Source: an uncultured Pseudomonadota bacterium (GTDB lineage Bacteria > Myxococcota_A > UBA796 > CAJQPC01). From it: 64,000 nt of DNA. The stretch is taken from positions 115,478 through 179,477 of the forward strand of contig CAJXRZ010000001.1 in assembly GCA_913060515.1 (NCBI GenBank), read 5' to 3'. Positions 16,037 through 25,079 of the stretch are shown here, in pieces. The notes under the pieces are model-generated. The model saw only the letters and a program-made list of their open reading frames with translations. It searched no databases and was not told the DNA's origin. Every line of letters starts with the position of its first letter. Position 1 is the first letter of the stretch. The translations under genes were made by a program, and so were the position numbers.

Positions 16037-17878
16037 ATGTCTGTCTCTTTTCTTGTCTTTGCCCTGGCCTGTCAGGACTACGATCTCTCCGGGATTGATG
16101 ACGCCGCAGGCGGTGACGCCAACCTGGTCGCCAACCCAGACCCTGTGCGGGCCGAGGGGGTCGCCGGAGGTGAGACGCTGGTCCAGGTGACGCTGACCAA
16201 CTCTGGCGGCGCCTTGCTCTTCATCGACGAGCTGAGCATCGAAGGCGGAGACTGGGCTGTTGCGGTTCCGAACGCAGAGAACGAGCTGGCCAGCGGCGAG
16301 TCCACGGAGCTGACCCTGAGCTACACGCCCAGCGCGGCGTATGGTGACGGAACGCTCTGGGTGTACAGCAACGATGGGGACAGCCCCGAGACGCCAGTCG
16401 CCCTGATCGGAGAGGCCCGGGTTCCCGAGTTGCTCGTGAGCGACCTGAGCTTCGGGAAGGGCTTTGTGGACTGTCCAATCTCGGGTTGGGCGACGGTCAC
16501 CAACCTGGGCACAGCAGATGCACTGGTCGTAGACCTGGGCACCACCGTTGAGCGCTACCTGCCGGTCGAAGACGCGCTTCCCTTCACCTTGGCCCCCGGG
16601 GAGTGGCAGGAGGTCGAGGTGTGGTGGACCCCCGAGGCCGAGGGCGCAGACCCAGCGGTCTTGCAGGTCGAGGAGGCCGCCGTGGGCATCTTTGAAGGCG
16701 CCTTGAGCGGCGAGGCGGGCATCGACAACGTGTCCTTTGAAGTGAGCGAGGTCGACTTTGGAACCCTCTACGTGGAGTGCAGCACCGTGGAGCAGCCACG
16801 GCTCTACAACAACTCCACCTGCGAGGTCACGCTGACGGATTTGTCCCTGGACTACGGGGACTTCGACCTGGACATCTTCGTGCTGCCCAGGACCATCGCG
16901 CCCGGTGGGTTTACCTGGGTGGACCTGAGCTTTACCCCGGACGATGAACGCATCTTTGGCGACGTGCTCAGCGCAGGCTTTGGCCATGGGCAGGTGCTGG
17001 AGCTTCCTCTCGCCGGGGAAGGCTACTTCCTCTACGACACGGAGAGCTTCGACGTGGTGGAGCCGGCCGCCGAGGCCATCTACCTGCACTCCTCCTCCGA
17101 GCTCTACACCTACGATGCGGGCTCCGGAACGCTCTCGTCTGTGGGCTCTACAGGCTCAAGCCTCTACGACATCGCCATCGATGAGTGGGGCCAGCTCTGG
17201 GGCATTGGGGGCTCCGTGCTCTACCAGGTGGACAGCGCGACCGGCGCCGCCACCTCCTACATGAGCCTCACGGGAGGCGGCAACGGCTTGGCGGTGCTCG
17301 CAGACGGCACCTTGATCATCACCAACGGCAGCACCCTCTCCGAGGTGGACTGGAGCACCGGAACCGTCACGACCTTGGCGACCTTGAGCAGCGGCTCCTC
17401 CTCGGGGGACATCGTGGAGTGGGATGGCTCGCTCTACTGGACCGTGTCCGGCATTGGCTCAGGTGACTCCGTGGTGGAGTACGACACCGCCACGGGCACC
17501 TTGACCAACCTCGGGTCAACCGGCGTCAGCGGCCTGTGGGGGATCGCTGCACCCGACGGCGATCTGCTGGCCTTCTCCAGCTCCGGCACGATGTACGAGC
17601 TCGACATCAGCTCGGGGGCCGTCCTCTCTTCCACCAGCATCGGTGGCAGCTGGTATGGCGCCGCCCACAACCCCAACTACGGCTTGGATCCCAGCTACAT
17701 CTTCCACCTGGTCGATGTTCCTCTGGATGAGTTCCACATCGAGGTCTTGGTCAACAGCGTGGTCAGCTCGGACTGGACCTACGATGCGACGGAGAACGCG
17801 ATCGTCTTCGAGGACGGCACGGTGCTCAGCGGAGGCGACGTCGTAGACGTGACCTACGCGCTGACAAGCGAGTGCTAA
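16037..17878 (+). CDS. Large choice-of-anchor-D lipoprotein with propeller region
   Basis: A 613-residue lipoprotein; MSVSFLVFALAC places the lipidated Cys at residue 12. ATG at 16037 has AGGGG six to seven bases upstream; a TTG two codons earlier is less likely. Residues ~25-330 hold three Ig-like ASPM/SPD-2/Hydin (choice-of-anchor-D) repeats, each with phrases like VTLTNSGGALLFID and WVDLSFTPDDE. Residues ~350-540 look like a beta-propeller with repeated YDIAIDEWGQLWGIGG-type blades. The C-terminal part (FHIEVLVNSVV..) resembles the end of the lipoprotein at 40901-41596. Both end just after a Glu-Cys or Asp-Cys pair. Probably a surface adhesin or scaffold. Confidence 0.8.
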   Translation: MSVSFLVFALACQDYDLSGIDDAAGGDANLVANPDPVRAEGVAGGETLVQVTLTNSGGALLFIDELSIEGGDWAVAVPNAENELASGESTELTLSYTPSAAYGDGTLWVYSNDGDSPETPVALIGEARVPELLVSDLSFGKGFVDCPISGWATVTNLGTADALVVDLGTTVERYLPVEDALPFTLAPGEWQEVEVWWTPEAEGADPAVLQVEEAAVGIFEGALSGEAGIDNVSFEVSEVDFGTLYVECSTVEQPRLYNNSTCEVTLTDLSLDYGDFDLDIFVLPRTIAPGGFTWVDLSFTPDDERIFGDVLSAGFGHGQVLELPLAGEGYFLYDTESFDVVEPAAEAIYLHSSSELYTYDAGSGTLSSVGSTGSSLYDIAIDEWGQLWGIGGSVLYQVDSATGAATSYMSLTGGGNGLAVLADGTLIITNGSTLSEVDWSTGTVTTLATLSSGSSSGDIVEWDGSLYWTVSGIGSGDSVVEYDTATGTLTNLGSTGVSGLWGIAAPDGDLLAFSSSGTMYELDISSGAVLSSTSIGGSWYGAAHNPNYGLDPSYIFHLVDVPLDEFHIEVLVNSVVSSDWTYDATENAIVFEDGTVLSGGDVVDVTYALTSEC

Positions 17879-17905
17879 GGCGCCGTTTTCTACGGTCGCG
17901 CGCAG

Positions 17906-17921
17906 AGCAGCTCAAGCTGCT
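17906..17921 (+). terminator. Hairpin after anchor-D lipoprotein gene
   Basis: AGCAGC and GCTGCT pair around a TCAA loop, followed by TT. It lies 27 bases past the stop and is a plausible intrinsic terminator with a short T-tract. Confidence 0.45.
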
Positions 17922-17963
17922 TTGACCCAGGCCGATGGTGAGTGTCTACCCAAGGACCTCGCC

Positions 17964-18713
17964 ATGCTCGCAGCCCCAAGCCAGTGGATTCTCCCCCAAG
18001 GGCCTGTTGCCGTTCTACTGGATGAGGCCAAGGTCCATCGGGTCATCTCGCACCCCTACCTGAACGCTCTGGTCACCCGTCAGCTGCCCAACCCCGAGCA
18101 CGCGCTCCGGGACGGCATGCTGCAGCTTCTGCCTTGGGTCGCCTCCCAGAAGAGTGCCTGGAAGGCAGTATCTGAGGAGATCGACCACCCGGCCATCGCG
18201 CGCGGCTATGCCGTGGCCCAGGGACAGTGGGACGGCGCGACCAAGGCGATGCTCTTTGAGCACGACCTGGGCTACCTGGCGCCACGCTCCACCCTGAGCC
18301 TCTACGTCGGCACCCTCAAAGGACTGGGATTCAGGGAGGAATGGAAGGACCGCTCCCGCTTCTGCAAGCAGAGCTGGCAGCACCTGCGGCGCTTTCAGCG
18401 CACCACGGAGAACGGCGATGCCTTGCACGCCGCCGGAGGCCTGATCTTGGGCACCGAGTTGGTCTTTGGGGAGATCGCCTCAAAGCTCTTGGCCGCCTTG
18501 GATGCAGCTGGGAGTCCTCCTTCTGCAGTGGCGCCGCTCCGTGCGCGCATGCTGCTCTCCCAGAGCCACGAGCCAGATCTGATGGCCGCCCTCGAGGTCA
18601 TGGCGGCCCAGCCCCGTGGCCTGAGCCGCATCGCCGGGGGCCGCTCCCTGGTCTTGGACAACCTGGCGACTTTCTTTGACGGACTGATGGAGCGCGCCTG
18701 GCGCGGCGACTGA
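17964..18713 (+). CDS. Possible heme-oxygenase/TenA-fold protein
   Basis: A 249-residue, helix-rich, signal-less protein. The stretch KVHRVISHPYLNALVTRQLP followed by a helix, later EEIDHPAIARGY and LILGTELVFGEIASKLL, resembles the histidine/glutamate spacing of PqqC/TenA/heme-oxygenase-like proteins and their diiron oxidase relatives. The assignment rests on general pattern only. ATG at 17964 follows AAGGA by eight bases; an in-frame ATG at 17922 would add an uncharacteristic 14 residues. The stop is one base from the stop of the convergent persulfide dioxygenase gene. Cytosolic; substrate unknown. Confidence 0.45.
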   Translation: MLAAPSQWILPQGPVAVLLDEAKVHRVISHPYLNALVTRQLPNPEHALRDGMLQLLPWVASQKSAWKAVSEEIDHPAIARGYAVAQGQWDGATKAMLFEHDLGYLAPRSTLSLYVGTLKGLGFREEWKDRSRFCKQSWQHLRRFQRTTENGDALHAAGGLILGTELVFGEIASKLLAALDAAGSPPSAVAPLRARMLLSQSHEPDLMAALEVMAAQPRGLSRIAGGRSLVLDNLATFFDGLMERAWRGD

Positions 18714-18714
18714 G

Positions 18715-19788
18715 TCAGCGCTCGGTCGTGCGGCCCTCTGCGTTCCACTGAATCATGCCGCCGCGCATGCTGGCCACCTTGGTGAAGCCCATGCTCTCCA
18801 GCAAGCGCGCAGCGCGCCCCGAGCGCACGCCGCTGCGGCACACCACCACGACCGCTTCGTTGCGGTCCCAGGCCTCTGCCGGGACATTCAAGGTGTCCAG
18901 CAGGTGCAGCTCAGAGCCAGGCACATGCCCCAGCTCGCCGACGAACTCCTCGTGGCGGCGGCAGTCGATCAGGCGCACGCCCTCGGGCAGCTCGGAGACG
19001 TAAACGGTGTCTACCTCGGGGATTCCTTCTGGGGTGATGACGATTGGTGCCCAGCCCATCTCTCGCTCCTTTGGTGGGGTCCACTCCCCATCTTGTGCCA
19101 GCCAGCCGCAGCGCAGATTCGCGGGCACGGCCACGTCGATCTGCGCGGGATGCGCCAGCTTGAGTTGATCCATGATTTGCTCAAAGTCCGCCAGGGAGTT
19201 CGACTCTTTCAGGCGGGGGTTGTGCCGACGCTCCTCGGCCACGGTGCTGGAGGTGCGTCCCTTGTAGTCATGCCCTGGGTAGACCTTGCAGGGGTCAGGC
19301 AGGCTGAAGATCTGCTCGCGCACCGAGTAGTAGAGCTTCTCCGGGCTGCCCTGCTGGAAGTCGGTGCGTCCGCATCCCCGGATCAGCAGAGTGTCGCCGG
19401 TAAAGACCATGCTCAGGTCGTCCATGACGTAGCTCACGCAGCCGTTGGTGTGGCCAGGGGTGGCGCGCACCTCCAGGGAGCGCTGACCGAATTGAATGCG
19501 GTCTCCCATCATGACGGGCCGATCCGCACAGGGGGCGCCGCCGGCGGCCGAGACCACCGAGCGAGAGCCCAGGCGTCCCCGGAGCAGGCCAGAGGAGGTC
19601 ACGTGGTCTGCGTGTACGTGGGTCTCCAAGGTGTACTTGAGCTCCAGCCCCAGCTCCTCCAAGAGCTGCACGTCCCGCTCGATCTGGTCGCGTACCGGGT
19701 CGATCAGCACGGCCTCGCGGGTGGTGGGATCCGCCAACAGGTAGGTGTAGGTGCAGGTGGGCCGGTCGATGAGCTGTCGGAAGATCAT
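18715..19788 (-). CDS. Persulfide dioxygenase-rhodanese fusion
   Basis: A 357-residue two-domain enzyme. Residues 1-~235 are an ETHE1-type metallo-beta-lactamase domain with THVHADH, GHTNGC, GDTLLIRGCGRTDFQQG and PGHDYKG; the first and last motifs supply the mononuclear iron ligands. Residues ~255-357 are a rhodanese domain with active-site Cys in VVVCRSGVRSGRA. Known fusions of this kind (CstB/PRF group) oxidise glutathione persulfide to sulfite and move sulfane sulfur. It would act in the cytosol in sulfide detoxification. An inverted repeat lies 26-41 bases upstream of the start and may be an operator. Confidence 0.9.
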   Translation of the reverse strand: MIFRQLIDRPTCTYTYLLADPTTREAVLIDPVRDQIERDVQLLEELGLELKYTLETHVHADHVTSSGLLRGRLGSRSVVSAAGGAPCADRPVMMGDRIQFGQRSLEVRATPGHTNGCVSYVMDDLSMVFTGDTLLIRGCGRTDFQQGSPEKLYYSVREQIFSLPDPCKVYPGHDYKGRTSSTVAEERRHNPRLKESNSLADFEQIMDQLKLAHPAQIDVAVPANLRCGWLAQDGEWTPPKEREMGWAPIVITPEGIPEVDTVYVSELPEGVRLIDCRRHEEFVGELGHVPGSELHLLDTLNVPAEAWDRNEAVVVVCRSGVRSGRAARLLESMGFTKVASMRGGMIQWNAEGRTTER

Positions 19789-19813
19789 GATTCCATCTCA
19801 GTCGGAGAAAAGT

Positions 19814-19829
19814 GTTGACGTGAGTCAAC
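19814..19829. promoter_or_regulatory. Inverted repeat upstream of persulfide dioxygenase
   Basis: GTTGAC-GTGA-GTCAAC is a perfect 6-bp inverted repeat with a 4-bp spacer, 26 bases upstream of the minus-strand start codon. It could be a repressor site. On the minus strand GTTGAC also resembles a -35 element. The regulator is not in the window. Confidence 0.4.
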
Positions 19830-19855
19830 CATAGTGTGACGGTGGATGGGAACAC

Positions 19856-19871
19856 TAGGCCGAGAGGCCTA
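19856..19871. other. Short hairpin before FG-GAP gene leader
   Basis: TAGGCC-GAGA-GGCCTA is a perfect 6-bp stem with a GAGA (GNRA) tetraloop, directly upstream of the strong ribosome binding site of the FG-GAP gene. It may stabilise or control the leader RNA. Confidence 0.35.
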
Positions 19872-19887
19872 ATAGGGGAGGGGATAA

Positions 19888-22459
19888 ATGTTGGCATTGT
19901 TCTTGATGGGGGGGGGCAATAGGTTGTCTTGGCCTCGGGGAGAGGATTTTCGGCGGTCCAGTGTTGACTGCCGCTGAGCTGATTTGTGAACCAGGGTTGG
20001 TTTCAGACGCTGGGTTCTCTCCAGTCGCCGGGTACCCTTACAGTTCGGCTTCTGACTTAGGAGCATCTGTCGCTTTCGTAACAGCCGGGAGTTCAAAGGC
20101 TCTGCCCCACAGCGAGAGACTGCTGGCCGTTAGCGCGCCGGTACCTGGGGAGTTCGGAGGTGCTGTCCACCTTTTCGAGGTCGACATTGTAGGGCACCAG
20201 CTGCTGGACGCCAATGGGGACGGAGTCGCCGACGCCCCTATTGATACTCTGGTTTCTCCTGGCTTGGACGATTCGTTTCGATTCGGTGCGAGCGTCCTTG
20301 CTGCGAACATTAACAATTGTCGACTTGGGTCTGGATGGGACTACGCCTGCGGTCAGGAGTTGCTGGTCGGCTCCCCGGTTTGGGATGGAGATCTGCCAGG
20401 GGGCGGCGTTTATCTTTATGAGCCGAACAACGACCCGAACATCGAGCCCTTCTATACCCAAGTGGATTACATCGCCGACCCTGGAGTGGAGTTGGGGAGT
20501 GCTTTTGGGGAGTCCATGGCAGTGGGCTATCGGGACCAGCCTGTTGCGACCTGGGAGCAGAATGACCAGGACCAGGTGCTTGATTGGCAACTGGACATCC
20601 TGCGGCCCTGGCAGACTGGGGAGTTGGTCCCTGCGTGGGTTGCCATAGGTGCCCCTGGAGCCAACCGAGTAGAAATCTACACCGTCGACTTGAGCGCCGC
20701 AGGGTCTGGATCTTCCCCATTCTCCCATCTCCAAACACTGTCATCTCCGAATATCGGGGCAGGAGAGTTTGGATCTCAGCTCTTGGCCGAAGACTTGGAC
20801 AATGACGGCTTAGCGGATTTGGTGGTTGCTGACCCGCATGCAGCCAATGGAGGAGAGATTTGGGTCTATCGAGGCAAGCCTGGTATCGACGGTGTAAACG
20901 CCGACCCATTGGTCGTATCTCGCTCTGCCAGCAGCAGTCTCGGCGGAGTGATGGATGACCGATTTGGACAGTCGATGGATGCCGGACCAATTCTCTTTGT
21001 GGACACTGATGGAGATGGCGACGGAGACATGGCCCGGAATGCATTGGTTGTTGGGGCGCCCTTGTATGACCATCAACCAACGCCTACTGTTTCGGGAGGG
21101 CTGACGCCGAGCTTCACGGACTCTGGTGCTGTTTGCCAGTTCACCTTTAGTCCCTATGTGGTGGCAGACACCACCCCGGAGGGCTTGGCGGGCATTCAAG
21201 TCAATGGCGACTCGTGGTGTCAGGAAATGCCTGGCCCTGCTGGTTGGGCCGACTACGAGGAGTTTGGTGCAACAGTTTCGGTGGGGAACTTCATCGCATC
21301 GGACGCAAATCGGTCCATCTACTCAGATGCTTCTCTTCTAAGTGACATTGCGGTAGGGGTGCCCGGTTACAATGCGGAGCGTGGGAGGGTCTGGGTTTTT
21401 CCGGCGCAGCAGGATGGTCTCGATTTGGACCTGGCGATCACGAACTATTCTGACCCAGGCGCGGTTCCGGGGGACCGGTTTGGCGAAGTTGTTGCTGAGG
21501 GATATGCCGGGGAAGCGCTGTGGGCAGACCTGGCGGTCGGGCAACCGAATCTTGAGAAAGTTTCCTTGTCTGCGGCTGTTGGTGCCAATGCAACCAACAC
21601 GTGTCCTGAATTGGAGGGCTGGTGGGTGTTGGACGGTCAGCAGTGGGTTACCAACGTATCTTATGACCCCTCGATTGACTCCGACGGTGATGGGTCGCCG
21701 GATGAGCAAACAGACGGGAGCGATGGTCCGGACCCGTATTCCTATTCAGGCTACTTCGGGAATCGAACCACAGAGGTCTTGGTATGGGAAGAAGCGTCAG
21801 GTCTAAGGGTGGCATTTCAGGACCCATTCTATTTCAATGTAGCGGCTTCAAGTAGTGATTCTGAACCTTGCAGTAGGGACTTGCGGGATCACATCTGTCA
21901 AGGCTATGCCAAGCAGGGCTGGGACCCCAAGGTGGTACCCGAAGGAGAGACCGAGGTCCAGGTCGCCCTCGATGGGCAGCATCCGTTCGTGTGGTCTTCA
22001 TTTAGTATTTCTGAAGGAACCATCCTTGAGCTGCCAGGCCTCTGTTCGGCGGTTCAGACAAGCCCTGGAGTCTACGAGTGGACAAATGTTCCGGTTGGTC
22101 AGGCCATTGTTGACAACTTTGACCCAGATTTTTGGGCGATTCTTCAGCTCCAAAACGGACCCAACGACTACTTCACCAACGCCGGAGACTCCGCTTCCAC
22201 GCCCCAGGGTGCACTCGCCGACGTGACCATCCAGCTGACGCCTGGCGCGGGTGGAACTTACGAGGCAACTTTGGACATCGATATGCCGTGGAAAGAGATT
22301 TGGAACGAAATCTATGTTCTGAAGGTCGGGGCGGCGTGCAATTTTGGCTATGACACCTGCGAAGAGCATTTGGAGTATCCTTCGACCGGGTGGGATCCGG
22401 GGGCATCAGAACTGCCTTCTGCTGCGCTCCGCGAGCGGGATTCGGTGTGTGAGCAGTGA
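19888..22459 (+). CDS. FG-GAP repeat surface protein with G9 tract splitting the signal sequence from the body
   Basis: The long frame (GTG 19961 to TGA 22459, 832 residues) encodes integrin-like FG-GAP blades, for example FGSQLLAEDLDNDGLADLVVADP and DTDGDGDGDMARNALVVGAPL, but has no signal sequence. Just upstream, ATG 19888 behind the excellent site GGGGAGGGG (four bases away) starts MLALFLMGG and runs into nine consecutive G (19908-19916). It then ends at TGA 19975 in the wrong frame. One G fewer (or two more) would join them into MLALFLMGGAIGC.., a lipoprotein signal, with no stop before the body. So either expression is phase-variable or the tract is misread. Base composition here is less GC-rich than the surroundings. 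Two Cys-rich lipoproteins follow in coupled fashion. Confidence 0.7.
19908..19916 (+). repeat. Homopolymer G9 in signal-sequence codons
   Basis: Nine consecutive G lie seven codons into the frame opened by ATG 19888. Such tracts are classic slipped-strand sites. The present length puts the downstream FG-GAP body out of frame. Confidence 0.9.
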
Positions 22460-22890
22460 TGATCGTACTTCTTGCCCTACTGGGGTGTCGATCTCCACAG
22501 CAAGACGAGCGGCCTGTCGAGTCTCTGGCCGACTGGTGTGGGCCAGACTCAGAGTGGCCGAGCTTTGCCGAGATGACTTTCGCGGTAAACGCAGCGGAGT
22601 GTCAGCAGCGGATCCGGTGCGGTGTAGAGCACGAGAGTGGTCCCGAGTTTGAAGTGCTGCCGGAGGACTACTATGAGTGCTTTCAAGCTGTCCCTTACAA
22701 GGCATCCAGTCCTTTTGTAGGCCCACTCAGGGTCGGCAGCGGTGAGGGCTTGTGCATCGATGTCTGCGAGATGGAGGCATATGTGTGGTGGTTTGAGCGC
22801 AACTGCGGCGCCGGGCCCCCGATCACAACCTATAACGTGGACGAGGTTGCTCCGATTTACGAGTGTGAAGAGGCGAACTGGCCATGGTGA
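22459..22890 (+). CDS. Small Cys-rich lipoprotein (pair member 1)
   Basis: A 143-residue protein whose ATG overlaps the stop of the FG-GAP gene (TGATG). The signal is only MIVLLALLGC. The mature part has about eight further cysteines, including ECQQRIRCG, YYECFQA, CIDVCEME and ERNCGAG. It shares the CID-x-C core and spacing with the next gene. Probably a disulfide-rich periplasmic or surface lipoprotein made together with the FG-GAP protein. No known family. Confidence 0.7.
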   Translation: MIVLLALLGCRSPQQDERPVESLADWCGPDSEWPSFAEMTFAVNAAECQQRIRCGVEHESGPEFEVLPEDYYECFQAVPYKASSPFVGPLRVGSGEGLCIDVCEMEAYVWWFERNCGAGPPITTYNVDEVAPIYECEEANWPW

Positions 22891-23276
22891 TTCTCCTTCT
22901 TCTGCTTGGATGTGATCGTGGAGATGCCTCGGACAGCAACCTGGACACGGGCTGCGAATCCGAAGGGGACATTGATCGCGTGCGCTACCTCCTGGCCGCG
23001 GAGACCTGCACGTGGACCGTGGGCACTTGTGGGGCCTACAGCATGGAGAACTGGGTCGACTGCCGATTTTGGCTCACCTACCAGCTCGCGGCGCCCGTCG
23101 ATGCTGGCCAGTGCATCGACTGGTGCGCCGCCCGCACGTGGCATCAGATGGTGGTGGAGTCGTCTTGCGAATCGGCGCCACAGATCGACGAGATCCCAGA
23201 GGACTGGCCCGTCGATCTGGTCACCCAGTTCTTCTACGACTGCGAGTCCCCCAACTACGAGCCCTCAGGGCTTTGA
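22884..23276 (+). CDS. Small Cys-rich lipoprotein (pair member 2)
   Basis: A 130-residue paralog of the preceding gene. It starts within that gene's last codons (ATGGTGA overlap). The signal is MVILLLLLGC. The mature part repeats the cysteine pattern: ETCTWTVGTCG, DCRFWLTY, CIDWCAA, SSCESA and FYDCESPNY. Its 3' end overlaps the convergent SulP gene by 12 bases. Function unknown. The coupled order FG-GAP, Cys-rich 1, Cys-rich 2 suggests a joint surface complex. Confidence 0.7.
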   Translation: MVILLLLLGCDRGDASDSNLDTGCESEGDIDRVRYLLAAETCTWTVGTCGAYSMENWVDCRFWLTYQLAAPVDAGQCIDWCAARTWHQMVVESSCESAPQIDEIPEDWPVDLVTQFFYDCESPNYEPSGL

Positions 23277-25046
23277 GTCTTCCGGCCCCTGCCGCGCCCG
23301 CCAAGCCAGGTAGTCCTCCATCGCAGGGCTGCTCTCTCCGGTGATGGAGAGGGCGTGCCGCAGGGAGGCGTCCATGGCCCCGAACCACTTGGGCCGGTGG
23401 GGGAAGAGCTGCTCGGGGCCGATGATGGCAGCCGCGCCGCTGCGCTCCAAGCGTTGGCTCTGCAGAGGGTTCATGCCGGCCAGGATCAGGGTCTTGCCAT
23501 GGGTCTTCATCTGCTGAGCGGCGTCGGAGAGCACCGTGGCGGTGGAGACGTCCAGACCTCGGGCGCGGCGCAATCGCAAGATGAGCACCTGCACCGACGC
23601 GTCGGCGATCTGTTCATCGAGCACGCTGCGGAGCTCTCCGCTGCTCCCAAAGAAGAGCGGTCCCTCCAGGTGCAGCATGCGCAGTCCGGGCGCGCGGCCC
23701 AGCTGGGTCTCGTCGTCCAGCTCCACTTCCCGCAGGCGACCGGTCTTGTCGATGCCCAGCTCGGTGACCTTGAGCAGGCTGGCGCGCCGAAGGAAGAGGA
23801 TGAGGCTGATGGCCACGCCCAGGTAGATCGCCTGGTCCAAGCTCAGGGTCCAGCAGCCCAGGGCAGTGACGACAAAGGCCGCGGCGTCTCCGGGGCTGGT
23901 CTTCAGGGCGGTGCGGATGCGGGGCACATCGATGAGGTTCCAAGCCACCACGAGCAGCAGGCCGGCCAGGGAGGCGATGGGCGTGTGGTCCACGATGGGG
24001 CCAGCGACCCAGACCAAGAGCAAGACAACGATGCCGCCAAAGACACCGGCCATGCGGCTCTTTCCGCCAGAGTTGAACACGATTGCGCTGCGGCCCAGGG
24101 AGCCGGACACCACGTAGCCACCGGTGAATGCGGCCGCGAGGTTGGCGGCGCCCTGTCCGATGAACTCCTGGTTGGTGTCCAGGCGATCTCCGGATTTGGT
24201 GGCCAAGGATCGTCCCACCGCGGCGCTCTCTACCAGGCTCAGGACCGTCGCGGCCGCGGCCAGAGGGAGCAAGGCAGCCAGTCCTGTCAGCGAGGGCAGC
24301 ACGAAGGGCGGCAAGCTGGCGGGAACCCTGGCCAAATCGGCGATGGTCTTCACCCCCCGGCCCCGCAGATCGAAGGCGTAGTCAGCGGCGATGCCCAGGG
24401 CCATGACCACGATGGCGCCCGGGATGCGCTTGTCGAGCTTCTTGAGGATCACGAGCAGGGCGCTGGTCCCCAGGGCGACGCCCAAGGTCAGAGGATCCCA
24501 GTCGGCCAATCCCTGGGCCCAGACGCTCACAGATTGCAGCAGGTTGCCCCGCGCCCCGTCCGTGCCGCTGAGGTTGGGCAGCTGACCGATGCCAATGAGC
24601 ACAGCGGCGCCGGTGATGTAGCCCAGGACCACGGGCGCGCTGATGTAGTCCACAACCGCACCCAGACGCAGGGCTCCCGCGGCGACTTGGAAGGCCCCGA
24701 CCATCAGCGCCATGGTGGCCGCGATGGTGATGGGGTCGCCGCCGTTGACCGCGACGTAGGTGGCCACCGCGCCGCCGACCAGAAGCGAGACGGCGTTGGT
24801 GGGTCCGGCCTGAACATGGCGTGAGGAGCGGAAGAGGGAGCCGACAATGACCGGCAACATGCCGGCGTACAACCCCATCTTTGGCGGGAGGCCTGCGATC
24901 AGCGCGTAGGCCACACCCTGAGGAACCGCCATAAAGGCCGCCGCTGAACCCGCGGCCAAGTCGGCCAGCAAGTCTTTGCGGGTGATGCCGACCAGGTCGG
25001 GGGCGAAGCGGGAGAGCAGGGACACGCTCCTGGCTCTAACCCCCAT
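23265..25046 (-). CDS. SulP family anion transporter with STAS domain
   Basis: A 593-residue inner membrane transporter. The membrane part begins with the SLC26/SulP hallmark region DLLADLAAGSAAAFMAVPQGVAYALIAGLPPKMGLYAG in two adjoining pieces (around residues 22-60) and includes VQAGPTNAVSLLVGG and GQGAANLAAAFTGGYVVSGSLGRSAIVF. About 11-14 helices are followed from ~residue 440 by a STAS domain with VLILRLRRARGLDVSTATVL. Members carry sulfate, bicarbonate or other anions; the substrate here is not fixed. ATG 25046 begins MGVRARSVSLLSRF; longer upstream frames are low-complexity and not credible. Divergent to the gene at 25080. Confidence 0.9.
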   Translation of the reverse strand: MGVRARSVSLLSRFAPDLVGITRKDLLADLAAGSAAAFMAVPQGVAYALIAGLPPKMGLYAGMLPVIVGSLFRSSRHVQAGPTNAVSLLVGGAVATYVAVNGGDPITIAATMALMVGAFQVAAGALRLGAVVDYISAPVVLGYITGAAVLIGIGQLPNLSGTDGARGNLLQSVSVWAQGLADWDPLTLGVALGTSALLVILKKLDKRIPGAIVVMALGIAADYAFDLRGRGVKTIADLARVPASLPPFVLPSLTGLAALLPLAAAATVLSLVESAAVGRSLATKSGDRLDTNQEFIGQGAANLAAAFTGGYVVSGSLGRSAIVFNSGGKSRMAGVFGGIVVLLLVWVAGPIVDHTPIASLAGLLLVVAWNLIDVPRIRTALKTSPGDAAAFVVTALGCWTLSLDQAIYLGVAISLILFLRRASLLKVTELGIDKTGRLREVELDDETQLGRAPGLRMLHLEGPLFFGSSGELRSVLDEQIADASVQVLILRLRRARGLDVSTATVLSDAAQQMKTHGKTLILAGMNPLQSQRLERSGAAAIIGPEQLFPHRPKWFGAMDASLRHALSITGESSPAMEDYLAWRARQGPEDSKP

Positions 25047-25079
25047 GAAACAAGGGGCCCGGCCGCGCGTAGTGCCCGG

